DNA of 18,339 bases from Cuniculiplasma sp052315315 (GTDB lineage Archaea > Thermoplasmatota > Thermoplasmata > Thermoplasmatales > Thermoplasmataceae), in assembly GCA_052315315.1 (NCBI GenBank), contig JBLSDE010000034.1, positions 1 through 18,339 on the forward strand. Reading direction: 5' to 3'. Of the stretch, positions 6,290 through 13,904 are shown one piece after another. The position numbers and the translations under genes were made by a program. Numbering within the stretch: position 1 is the stretch's first letter; each line of letters opens with the position of its first letter. The notes below the pieces were generated by a model that did not search any database, was not told where the DNA came from, and was given only the letters and a program-made list of their open reading frames with translations.

Positions 6290-9271
6290 TTACTGCTTTT
6301 TGTTGTTTTTGTTATCGGCGGGCTTCTGATCAGTTGTCTTAGGCTTTGCGGGCATTGATGTCTGCTGGTTTCTCTTCTTCATCCATGGGAACGTACCCTG
6401 TGTAACTCTGTAGTAAAGGAGACCAATGATCACTATTATCACAACGATGGCTGCAATAACAAGGGGTATCTTGTACGGGGATGCACCAACGCTTATTGTT
6501 GTTGAATATTCACCGTTCTTTTCAATGAATGATGGCTGTAGAGTTGTGTTTGCAAGCACCACCACATTATTTGAACCTGCATTGGGGAAACTCACATTAA
6601 CTGTGAATGTCTTTGTCTGATTGGTGGTGAGACTGATGTTTGAATATGTCTGTGAACCTACAACTGATGACCCTACCTTTACAATTATTGTGAGGGATGT
6701 TGCAGTTCCCGTACCCTTATTTGTCACATTCACATTGACCGTCTTTGTTGTTCCCTGAGTGAATGATCCTGTGAAGTAGAATGAAGACACAACAAGCTGA
6801 GGTCCGGAATATGCAGGTGCATAGGAATTGTTGCTGTATGCTGTAACATTTGGATTTGAGACCTGAAGATCGATATGAACATCACTGAGCATATCAAACT
6901 CAACCATAACCCAGTTGGATGCATTCCAGGATGTGGCAGATGTGTTGTATGCTATTACGGTGAAGTTCTTGCTGCTCAGATTCATTATGGTTCCGTTTGC
7001 ATACCTTAATGTCCAGTTAAATTTCAGGTCACTGAATTTATAGTACTGGTCGCTTGAGTAGTTTGCAGTTATGATCATTGGTGTACCTGCAAGTACTGAG
7101 GATATATTTCCATGAGTTCCATTCTGCAATGTAACAACCGCATCTGGTGGTGTTGTGTCGTTGACATATGCCATTATCATTACAGATGTTGTTGTGTTTG
7201 CAGATGATGTGATATTCAGATAGGAATTCTCAATTCCCGCCTTTACGCTTGGTACGGTATATTTGTAACTGACAACAGCACCTGAAGTTGTGTAATTGGG
7301 GAATGCCCAGTTATCCACCAGTTGAAGTGAATACTTCTTTCCCATGTATGTGTAGTTAAGGCTGCTTGCCTGCGCATTGAACTTCACAACCTGATTCTGA
7401 TTAACGTGAATATGGGCCATTATCATTCCTGACATTGGTGTATATTTCAATGTATGATTCTTTCCGTTAACAGTGTAAGACAAATTAACATAGGGCATGT
7501 AGCTTGAGGGCAGGGCAATGACAGTCAGGTTTGTAGTGTTGGTAAAGTTGGATGAGTCAGTACCTGAAATCATTATGTTGGTTATGGTACTGGTGAAATT
7601 GTATGTTAAATTGTAAGGCTTTGCCACATTTGTAAGCATTTTTCCGCTAACGTTCCATGAGAAATTGACTGGGGAAAGATACTGATACTGACCGTTGATC
7701 GGATTGTACAGGGTATTTGAAATGTTTATGCTCACGTTTTTATCAATGGGCACAACTATTATTCCATTTGATGAACTTGAATTCAAAACTGAATCTGTTG
7801 TTTTAATTCCTGAGTAATAGACCATTATGTTTCCATTCATGAATACTGGTTTCTGTGATTTTCCAAAGTTCACAGTAACCCACTGTGGTGAGGAAACCGG
7901 GTATATCTCAAATGGGTTAGAATATGAAACTGCTGACGTTGCAGATTTAACTGAATATGATGTATTATCATAATATATCATTGTTGTGTATTTCAGATTG
8001 TACTGGTTGTTCTGGAAAACATTTAGGACGAGATTTTTATAGTCTGATCTGTTCATATTCATATTCTGGAAATTTGCTTCAACTGAAGCCATAAGTTCTC
8101 CATTTGCCGTGGTGATGAGTGAATAACTTACCTTCCCTGTTAGGTTATAATAAGTGTTATTTGCAGTAAAGAGATAATATGAATTCTGACTCACGCTGGA
8201 AAGAAGGGATTTTACTTGATTCTGGAAATTTGCATTCATCTCCTGTATTGCTAAATATCCAGAGGATGCTCCTGGAACTCCAGGGAATTCAGTGTTTCCA
8301 GATATTCCTATGGTCTCATTCATGGTAACGTTTCTCAGATTCTTACCAAAGTGGTATGTGGTAGTAACGTTTGATATGGAGTTCGTGAAATGGAATGAGT
8401 GGACTCCAGTCTGGCCAGTGATATTTATGGGGTTGCATCCTGAGCATTCCAGTATTACCCAGTTATCGCTGGCAGTGCTCACGTAGAATGAAGCACTTGA
8501 AAATCTCATTATACTGTATGAATTGGATTTTTCATTATAAACAACAGCTTTGACAGCTGAAGGTGTATTTCCATTTGGAAGGTATACAGTTCCAAAGTAG
8601 TTTGTTGATGTGGACAGATTAAGGCTCAATCCACTTGTTGATGGCAGAACGTTAAAGAATTCCTGACCATCATCCGGATTTCCATTAAAGTAAACAACTA
8701 CGTTAAATGTTCCTGCTGAGGGTAAGTAAGTGCTGAATGTTGAGGCTGATGTGGTAACCTTGTTAAACACGTTTCCATTCATTGATGAAAAGAGGAGCGT
8801 GGCTGTTTGACCATCTAGACCGCTCAGATTAACCTGAGTATACTTGGCCAGTACGGATGTCTGATTCATGGTCACATTAACATATGGCTTTGAAACATCT
8901 ACTATCTGTACTGATTTGTTCGTGAAATAAACCTTCCCTGCAAGGGTCGTGTTTGTAGGTAGGGCCGTAAAAATGTATGTTCCGTATGGGAGCGTTATCA
9001 TATTGTTGTTGCTCGTATCCATTGTGAACATACTGACCTGGTACCCGCTTGTCGAATTAACATACACTGTCGGAGTTGCAGATACTCCAACCTGATTTCC
9101 ACCATTCTCCACAAAGACCCCTATGGTCACATTGGAGGACTGCGGACTGCTTGCATTTGATATTGCTGCCAAATTTGCCATTCCAAGTAGGAATATTGCT
9201 ATCAGAAATGCTGACAACATCTTTTTACTGTCCAAAGTTATCTTCCTCTTTTTCGCTAAATAAACCCTCAC
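6290..9271 (-). CDS. Large secreted, membrane-anchored surface protein with CARDB-like domain
   Basis: Unrecognised as a named protein; architecture suggests an S-layer-like or adhesin-type exoprotein. In the 993-aa reading a basic N-terminus is followed by a hydrophobic signal segment (about 19-37) ending near SNA. The extracellular part is beta-rich and Asn/Ser/Thr-rich with several dozen N-x-S/T sequons. A CARDB-like domain lies at about 823-928. One transmembrane helix (about 936-954) and a lysine-rich cytoplasmic tail follow. The only cysteines are C276 and C279 (CSGC). Charged residues are scarce outside, as in acidophile exoproteins. The GTG at 9271 gives the longest reading frame. A TTG at 9235 (preceded by GAGG at about 9 nt) or the ATG at 9220 fits the promoter and yields a more normal signal peptide. 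It is convergent with argS. Confidence 0.8.
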   Translation of the reverse strand: MRVYLAKKRKITLDSKKMLSAFLIAIFLLGMANLAAISNASSPQSSNVTIGVFVENGGNQVGVSATPTVYVNSTSGYQVSMFTMDTSNNNMITLPYGTYIFTALPTNTTLAGKVYFTNKSVQIVDVSKPYVNVTMNQTSVLAKYTQVNLSGLDGQTATLLFSSMNGNVFNKVTTSASTFSTYLPSAGTFNVVVYFNGNPDDGQEFFNVLPSTSGLSLNLSTSTNYFGTVYLPNGNTPSAVKAVVYNEKSNSYSIMRFSSASFYVSTASDNWVILECSGCNPINITGQTGVHSFHFTNSISNVTTTYHFGKNLRNVTMNETIGISGNTEFPGVPGASSGYLAIQEMNANFQNQVKSLLSSVSQNSYYLFTANNTYYNLTGKVSYSLITTANGELMASVEANFQNMNMNRSDYKNLVLNVFQNNQYNLKYTTMIYYDNTSYSVKSATSAVSYSNPFEIYPVSSPQWVTVNFGKSQKPVFMNGNIMVYYSGIKTTDSVLNSSSSNGIIVVPIDKNVSINISNTLYNPINGQYQYLSPVNFSWNVSGKMLTNVAKPYNLTYNFTSTITNIMISGTDSSNFTNTTNLTVIALPSSYMPYVNLSYTVNGKNHTLKYTPMSGMIMAHIHVNQNQVVKFNAQASSLNYTYMGKKYSLQLVDNWAFPNYTTSGAVVSYKYTVPSVKAGIENSYLNITSSANTTTSVMIMAYVNDTTPPDAVVTLQNGTHGNISSVLAGTPMIITANYSSDQYYKFSDLKFNWTLRYANGTIMNLSSKNFTVIAYNTSATSWNASNWVMVEFDMLSDVHIDLQVSNPNVTAYSNNSYAPAYSGPQLVVSSFYFTGSFTQGTTKTVNVNVTNKGTGTATSLTIIVKVGSSVVGSQTYSNISLTTNQTKTFTVNVSFPNAGSNNVVVLANTTLQPSFIEKNGEYSTTISVGASPYKIPLVIAAIVVIIVIIGLLYYRVTQGTFPWMKKRNQQTSMPAKPKTTDQKPADNKNNKKQ

Positions 9272-9293
9272 TTATAAACATTCCTTTTAAAAC
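9271..9293 (-). promoter_or_regulatory. Two overlapping TATA-like elements upstream of the surface-protein gene
   Basis: On the minus strand, GTTTTAAAAGG (9283-9293) and GTTTATAAG (9271-9279) are each good TATA candidates. They predict starts near 9263 and 9250, both inside the longest reading frame. Either would exclude the GTG at 9271 and favour initiation at the TTG at 9235 or the ATG at 9220. Confidence 0.4.
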
Positions 9294-9621
9294 TGCACGT
9301 GTGCATCAAACTGAAGAAGGGATGTGCTTCCGACAAAACAAAATATGGAATAAGATTTCGCATTCACTCAAGGAAAAAGCACCATTTATCTTTCCATCAT
9401 AATCCTGGTATCTAGGATCATATTAAATCCAAAATTTGTAAATGAAGTGAACAGATAGATCTTAAAGGACTCTTCTCATTCCATGACCCATTCACTGTTC
9501 TTTTGTATGCCTTTAGGATTCAGACATCACCCACCACCAAAGGGTGCTGTAAGTAATAGGATAATGATCTATTCCTGACGACTTTTCAATAATTGCTTTC
9601 CCTATTGAACTAAGGCTACAA
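9294..9621. other. Intergenic stretch with nothing recognised
   Basis: I see no conserved reading frame, RNA gene, repeat array or clear hairpin terminator in this stretch upstream of the surface-protein gene. The 108-codon plus-strand frame entering from 9076 is largely antisense to the surface-protein gene and has no features of its own. Confidence 0.4.
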
Positions 9622-9949
9622 TTATTTCCATTCTAACTCATAACACCCAAATAAATCACTTAATTGTGTATCTATGTGAGACTGCAATAATACTCCTATC
9701 TTACGAGCGTTACAGATTGCATCAATTTCCTCAGCACTTTTTTTGCTTTTTTTACAATGTAATTTGGCGATTCCATATTGAATTAGTTTATTGGTTTGTT
9801 CTAAATTTCCTTTTTCTTTGAAATAAAATACCGAAGAAACAAGGACATGGAGGACGGCATTTGCGGAGGTGAGTATGGGTCAATATCTCCTTATCTTTGC
9901 AAACTCCATTATTTTTCACTACCTGCAAAATGGGATCAAAGCGCCTCAT
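9622..9949 (-). pseudogene. Possible frameshifted small gene, N-terminus HTH-like
   Basis: On the minus strand an ATG at 9949 opens a frame beginning MRRFDPILQVVKNN and continuing KDKEILTHTHL, which reads like the first helices of a helix-turn-helix protein. It then turns into an implausible Cys/Pro/Arg-rich stretch. A second frame, open from about 9880 to the stop at 9622 (over 80 codons) but without any ATG, GTG or TTG near its beginning, encodes a protein-like helical sequence containing FKEKGNLEQTNKLIQYGIAK. Joining the two by one frameshift near 9870 would give a protein of about 110 aa. The family is not recognised. A TATA-like ATAAAATT lies about 20 nt upstream of the ATG. Open runs of this size can occur by chance here, so confidence is low. 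Confidence 0.3.
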
Positions 9950-9989
9950 TAATATTGAATAATTTTATGGAAATAGGGATAGTTTAGAA

Positions 9990-11399
9990 TCAACCCTTTA
10001 TGACACCCAGGGGTTCCAGTGAAGCAACACGCCTTCCTATACCGGAAATTTCGTTGGAAAGAATCACTTCATCTATATCCTTATAGGTTTCAGGTGATTC
10101 CTCACTCATGGCATAATCGGAACCGGATTTGATCTCTATATTTTTTTCATTCAGTTTCCTCCTCACATCATCGGGCAGTATGTCTTCCCTTGCTTTCTTT
10201 CTGCTCATAATTCTTCCCGCCCCGTGGCAGATGGAAGAAAGTGAAATCCTTTCATTCTCGTCGGTTCCAACCATCACATAGGACATTGTTCCCATACTTC
10301 CCGGAATAAGAACAGGATTTCCCATACCGGAAAAATGTCCCTGCGCCCTTAAGGGACCAAAGGCCGATGTTGCCCCCTTCCTGTGTACCAGAGCCTTTAT
10401 TCTTCTTCCGTCCACCCAAACATCTTCAAAGGTAGCGATATTGTGGGAAAGGGAATAGACAAGAAAAGAGTCCTCTTCTGAAAATTCCTTCTTGTATACT
10501 GACCTCAGGGATTCTCTCAGATTATGGGTTATTATCTGCCTGTTCACAAAGGCATAATTTGCAGCACCGTTCATTGCTGATATGTATTTTTCACCTGTAC
10601 TGCTCTTGATTTGAGCATATTTGAGCTGTCTGTCAGGCACCATATTATCTTCCATCTGTCCTTCAACGGATTCCATATAATCAGTTGCGACCTGATGACC
10701 CAGTCCCCGTGATCCTGTGTGTATCATTATATACACATTTCCCTGGAATACAAGAAAATCATCTGAAATGTCCTTCTTAAACACCTGGTTTACTTTTTGC
10801 ATCTCAATGAAATGATTCCCTGAACCAAGAGTACCTATGTAATTTTCCCCGCGATTGAAAGCCGCCTCACTTATGTATTCTCTTGATGCGGCATACATTG
10901 TGCCTGAATGTTCTGTAACCCTCATATCATGCTCATCACAAAAACCCTCTGAATAGGCCCACTTCAAACCACTCTCAACAATTTCGTACAGAGCATTCCT
11001 TGAAGGCTTGAATCTGCTTCGTGCCATACCAACAGGTATTCTCTTCCATACCTCCTCAAGGAACTCCCTGCGTTTTGTAAGGAATGCACCCTCAGAAAGA
11101 CCCGTTGAAAGAAGAGAGACTCCACAGTTTATATCGTATCCCACACCACCGGGCATCACAATGCCCTCATCTCCATCAAAGGCTGCCACTGAACCTATTG
11201 GGAATCCGTATCCCGGGTGGATATCAGGCAGACCTACTGGAGCTCCCAGTATCTTAGGGAGAAGGGATATATTGAGAAGCTGTTCTATCGCCATAGTCTT
11301 CATTGCCTGTTCAAGTATTGGTTCACTTCCAATAATCAGGCCTTTCCTTCTGTCATCTGATATTTCTGTCACAGCATTATTGAGGGTTCTTATTTTCAT
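9990..11399 (-). CDS. rtcB: RtcB RNA-splicing ligase
   Basis: Joins RNA 2',3'-cyclic phosphate or 3'-phosphate ends to 5'-OH ends using GTP and Mn; in archaea it seals tRNA exons after splicing. From the ATG at 11399 the protein has 469 aa and no intein. The metal-site residues are visible: PDIHPGYGFPIG, YDINCG (Asp89, Cys92), GSGNHFIE (His196), HTGSRGLGH (His227), SLSHN (His319) and the guanylylated histidine in CHGAGR (His392). Their spacing matches the Pyrococcus enzyme closely. A TTG at 11414 in the same frame would add five residues but lies upstream of the start predicted from the TATA element at 11427-11434, so ATG is preferred. Divergent from the small gene at 11449. Confidence 0.95.
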   Translation of the reverse strand: MKIRTLNNAVTEISDDRRKGLIIGSEPILEQAMKTMAIEQLLNISLLPKILGAPVGLPDIHPGYGFPIGSVAAFDGDEGIVMPGGVGYDINCGVSLLSTGLSEGAFLTKRREFLEEVWKRIPVGMARSRFKPSRNALYEIVESGLKWAYSEGFCDEHDMRVTEHSGTMYAASREYISEAAFNRGENYIGTLGSGNHFIEMQKVNQVFKKDISDDFLVFQGNVYIMIHTGSRGLGHQVATDYMESVEGQMEDNMVPDRQLKYAQIKSSTGEKYISAMNGAANYAFVNRQIITHNLRESLRSVYKKEFSEEDSFLVYSLSHNIATFEDVWVDGRRIKALVHRKGATSAFGPLRAQGHFSGMGNPVLIPGSMGTMSYVMVGTDENERISLSSICHGAGRIMSRKKAREDILPDDVRRKLNEKNIEIKSGSDYAMSEESPETYKDIDEVILSNEISGIGRRVASLEPLGVIKG

Positions 11400-11426
11400 A
11401 TTTTCTGTCAACAAATTTCAAAATAG

Positions 11427-11434
11427 TTAATAAA
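11427..11434. promoter_or_regulatory. Symmetric TATA element between rtcB and the small divergent gene
   Basis: TTAATAAA on the plus strand is TTTATTAA on the minus strand, TATA-like both ways. Its centre lies 24.5 nt before the ATG at 11455 (plus) and about 31 nt before the rtcB ATG at 11399 (minus). That fits a leaderless transcript to the right and a leader of about five bases to the left. No second TATA candidate is evident in the short gap. Confidence 0.4.
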
Positions 11435-11448
11435 GTAAGAGCCGATTC

Positions 11449-11670
11449 ATGACTATGGAAAAGACAGTTGTAAAGGTTGAAAGCCTTCCTGAAGATGAGT
11501 CGTTCAAGCTGAGACTGGAAATATATCTTCGAATCAATGCTTTAAGAGTCCAGAAACTTTCAGAAAATAAGGAAAAATTCAACTCCTATATAAAAGAAAG
11601 GGAGCGAATAATAGAAGAGATGATTGGGGATAGCATGGTATCTGAGAATGGAAAGATCATATACCCTTGA
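11449..11670 (+). CDS. Small charged helical protein, uncharacterised
   Basis: 73 residues, unrecognised. The sequence is highly charged with no hydrophobic segment. A short N-terminal strand-like part (KTVVKVESLP) is followed by a long amphipathic helix (about residues 16-60) rich in Lys, Glu and Arg, then a short SENGKIIYP-type tail. It has no cysteines and no known motif. Two ATGs lie two codons apart (11449 and 11455); the second is 24.5 nt from the centre of the shared TATA element and is the better leaderless start. It is divergent from rtcB, which may mean co-regulation with RNA ligation, but nothing in the sequence shows an RNA-binding or nuclease motif. A prefoldin-like or coiled-coil adaptor is possible. 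Confidence 0.65.
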   Translation: MTMEKTVVKVESLPEDESFKLRLEIYLRINALRVQKLSENKEKFNSYIKERERIIEEMIGDSMVSENGKIIYP

Positions 11671-12041
11671 TATTATAATTGATATCTGAAAAATTCTTGA
11701 TAAGATCAGTAATGAAAAATATGGACTGATCGTGATTAATTAACAAATCAATGTGAGTATTTGATCCAAAACATTTATGATGAATGATGTAAAATTAAGG
11801 AAATTACATTGTAAAATTGATACAATTTCTCTTTTTATTTTCCTATTCAAGCTATGAATGGAGAAATGCCCTGGTTTTCCGAATATCCCTTTGATCCGGG
11901 AATGATCTCACTCAAACCGAGTAATAGGAATGAAAATGGAGTGTAATGATTAAAATAACCTGATTATTAAAAAGAAAATTTTATTATATAGAAATAATAA
12001 TTAGATTTAATAAACCCTTTAAATATACCCATGGGATAATT
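11671..12041. other. Intergenic stretch, AT-rich, with one micro-ORF
   Basis: Apart from the micro-ORF listed separately I see no gene. A short imperfect palindrome, TTACATTGTAA, lies near 11803-11813 and may be chance. The right end is very AT-rich and contains the promoter region of the winged-helix gene, with the TATA-like TTTAAATA at 12018-12025. Confidence 0.4.
11854..11946 (+). CDS. Possible 30-aa micro-ORF or gene remnant
   Basis: An ATG at 11854 and an in-frame ATG at 11866 open a 30-codon frame ending at TAA 11944-11946. The peptide contains MPWFSEYPFDPGM, rich in aromatics and proline and unlike random AT-rich translation. The PWFSEYP stretch recalls the N-terminus of acyl-CoA synthetases, but with only 30 codons this is a weak resemblance. 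A TATA-like TTTTTATTT (11832-11840) lies 18 nt before the first ATG and about 30 nt before the second. It may be a short expressed peptide, a relic of a lost gene, or noise. Confidence 0.25.
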   Translation: MNGEMPWFSEYPFDPGMISLKPSNRNENGV

Positions 12042-12371
12042 TTGACGCAGGAAAGTAATCTTTTTAAGGAATTAAAGGAAACCCTTGAACCCGTAAAAAG
12101 GCATATTAAGATAATTGAAGCCTTAATGAATGATCAGCCCGCAGGAATAATTAAAATTTCTCAGTCCACAGGAATTCCGGATCATAAGATAAGGTATTCC
12201 CTAAGAATACTTGAGAAGGATGGAATCATCGCACCATCAAAGGACGGTGCGATCTTAACACCGGAATTCATAGAAAACAAGGAAAAGATAATTGAAGAGG
12301 CGAAGGAAATACTTGATTCCTTCGATGATCTTTATTCTGAGATCAGGAAATCATTCCTCGGAAAAAAGTAG
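12042..12371 (+). CDS. Winged helix-turn-helix transcriptional regulator
   Basis: A 109-aa predicted DNA-binding protein. Residues about 20-70 form a winged helix: a first helix (HIKIIEALMN), then IIKISQSTGIPDHKIRYSLRILEKDGII, where the HTH recognition helix is HKIRYSLRILEK, followed by a wing with a strand-like AILTPEF. A C-terminal helix (about 75-105) probably mediates dimerisation. It resembles short archaeal regulators of the COG3388 type, an assignment made from memory. The start codon is a TTG at 12042; no ATG is available upstream in frame, and the next in-frame ATG would cut into the first helix. TTTAAATA at 12018-12025 lies about 20 nt upstream. The stop is directly followed by the GTG of the acetyltransferase, so the two form an operon. 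Confidence 0.75.
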   Translation: MTQESNLFKELKETLEPVKRHIKIIEALMNDQPAGIIKISQSTGIPDHKIRYSLRILEKDGIIAPSKDGAILTPEFIENKEKIIEEAKEILDSFDDLYSEIRKSFLGKK

Positions 12372-12884
12372 GTGTTGGGAACGAATTCTGCAGAGATTAA
12401 TTATGAAATCAGGCTGGCCAAACCTTCCGATGCCTCTGGTATTATAAGATGCATGCAGAGCGTAATGGACGAGAAGATATATCTTGTCGGGGATGTATAC
12501 TTTTATACGGAAAAGGGGCAGAAGGATCTCATAAAAAATCCGGATGATCTGAATATTGTGGCTGAATCCAATGGAGAGATTGTTGGTATGATGACTATAC
12601 AGAGAGGCATATTCAGAAAAAACAGGCACACGGCTACCATGGGAATAGCCATTATGAATGGATATCGCCACATTGGCATAGGAAGGAAAATGATCTCTGA
12701 AGGAATAGAATGGTGCAAACAACAGAATATAAGAAAGTTGAATCTGGAAGTGTTTTCAAGCAATGAAAACGCAATATCACTCTATAAGAAAATGGGATTT
12801 GAAGTGGAGGGTGTAAGGAAAAACCAGTTTCTTATATTTGACAGATATGTTGACGACATATTGATGTCCATTAATTTCCAATAA
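12372..12884 (+). CDS. GNAT-family N-acetyltransferase
   Basis: Predicted acetyl-CoA-dependent acyltransferase of 170 aa. The GNAT fold is clear: beta1 at YEIRLAKPSDASGI (11-24), the acetyl-CoA pyrophosphate loop RHIGIGRKM (99-107, R-x-x-G-x-G), then NLEVFSSNENAISLYKKMGF and EGVRKNQFLIFDRYVDDILM, typical of the RimI/RimJ-like branch. The substrate (protein N-terminus, ribosomal protein, amine or antibiotic) cannot be told. The GTG start is immediately adjacent to the TAG stop of the winged-helix gene, with no intervening base, and there is no strong Shine-Dalgarno, which suggests reinitiation. The pairing suggests the regulator controls, or is modified by, the acetyltransferase; that is inference. 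Confidence 0.85.
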   Translation: MLGTNSAEINYEIRLAKPSDASGIIRCMQSVMDEKIYLVGDVYFYTEKGQKDLIKNPDDLNIVAESNGEIVGMMTIQRGIFRKNRHTATMGIAIMNGYRHIGIGRKMISEGIEWCKQQNIRKLNLEVFSSNENAISLYKKMGFEVEGVRKNQFLIFDRYVDDILMSINFQ

Positions 12885-12896
12885 AATGTGAAAATA

Positions 12897-12904
12897 CTTT
12901 AAAC
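12897..12904 (+). promoter_or_regulatory. TATA box of the CPBP protease gene
   Basis: CTTTAAAC is centred 26.5 nt upstream of the ATG at 12927, the spacing expected for a leaderless mRNA. It falls just after the acetyltransferase stop, so the protease gene is probably its own transcription unit. Confidence 0.5.
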
Positions 12905-12926
12905 ATTATTTACATGCCCAGGTATT

Positions 12927-13898
12927 ATGAGAAAGATGGGCATCACTGATGTTCTTTTCAGCATCTTTTTTGTAGACATGATGCTATTGATGGTGATAGG
13001 TCTTGGTACACTTATCAACAATTCATTTACAAGACCTCTATTTGCAGGTACCCTGAAGGGAAAGAGCGTATTTGTGAGCAATGCCTTCTATTATTTCTAC
13101 TATCCACCAAATGGGGAATTCGGTTTCTCCCTGCCCATGCCATTCTGGATCGGTGTGGCCGTACTTCTTGTTCTCTATGTAATCATATTTTCTTACGACC
13201 TCCTGTATGAAAAGAACGACAGAAGGAGAAATCCACTGGAGACACCCATAGGTTTCATCGCAGGTGTCGGCAGCTTACTCTATGTTCTTTCCATAATTCT
13301 TGTACTTTCACAGGATCTCATAGGTGCACCCATAAGTTCCAGTTTCATAACACAGGATGAGAAATTGATTCCAAACCTTCTCTACTACGAATTAATATAT
13401 GCACCCTTTATTGAGGAGATCGAATTCCGTATAATTCCAATTGGATTATATCTCTTCGTTCGGTACTACATGCAGAAAAAGAATTTCAGGTGGTATGAGG
13501 TCTTTCTCTTCCCAGGCAGGCTTATGAGAAGATTTGGGAGGAAACTTGACAGATACGACTGGGGTGCTATCATAATAACAAGCTTCCTCTTCGGATTTGC
13601 TCATTACGAATATGGAGGGTGGTCAACAACAAAGATTCCCCAGGCGGCCATTGTTGGTGTTGGTCTTGCACTGGGATTTATGCTCTTTGGGCCCTTTGTG
13701 GATATACCCATACACTTCCTCTTTGATGGCGCCGGATCTGTCGAGATATTGCCCAATCTTGTATCTGCGGGTGAACCACTGGTCATTATCTGGATCCTTC
13801 TCATATTTGTATGTGCAATTGCAACTATCATACTTGCCGTAATTTTGCTGATGAACAGAAAAAAGGAGACAATTGATCCAGACTTCATTCAGTCATGA
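12927..13898 (+). CDS. CPBP-family intramembrane metalloprotease homologue
   Basis: A 323-aa polytopic membrane protein with about seven or eight hydrophobic segments (roughly 7-31, 70-92, 108-127, 150-180, 212-226, 240-256, 283-308). The family's glutamyl protease motifs are all present: EEIEFR (163-168, EExxxR), FGFAH (222-226, FxxxH) and HFLFD (263-267, HxxxN/D). Relatives are Rce1/CAAX prenyl proteases, bacteriocin-immunity and Abi proteins. The substrate here is unknown. A notably basic cytosolic loop (about 181-211, with KK, RR and RK clusters) separates motif 1 from motif 2. The last strongly hydrophobic segment is followed by a short charged tail. It lies convergent to purN with six bases between the stops. 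Confidence 0.85.
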   Translation: MRKMGITDVLFSIFFVDMMLLMVIGLGTLINNSFTRPLFAGTLKGKSVFVSNAFYYFYYPPNGEFGFSLPMPFWIGVAVLLVLYVIIFSYDLLYEKNDRRRNPLETPIGFIAGVGSLLYVLSIILVLSQDLIGAPISSSFITQDEKLIPNLLYYELIYAPFIEEIEFRIIPIGLYLFVRYYMQKKNFRWYEVFLFPGRLMRRFGRKLDRYDWGAIIITSFLFGFAHYEYGGWSTTKIPQAAIVGVGLALGFMLFGPFVDIPIHFLFDGAGSVEILPNLVSAGEPLVIIWILLIFVCAIATIILAVILLMNRKKETIDPDFIQS

Positions 13899-13904
13899 AA
13901 TTTC

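Noticed and set aside
9076..9402. 108-codon plus-strand frame across the 5' end of the surface-protein gene
   Set aside because: Mostly antisense to the signal-peptide region and then runs into unremarkable intergenic DNA; no motif or ribosome site.
11008..11430. 140-codon plus-strand open frame opposite rtcB
   Set aside because: It lies opposite the 5' end of rtcB, where the metal-site motifs are intact, and has no promoter or domain of its own.
11794..11826. Repeated TTACA/TGTAA and AATTGTATC-like half sites as an operator
   Set aside because: Short, imperfect and in very AT-rich DNA far from the next start codon; not distinguishable from chance by eye.
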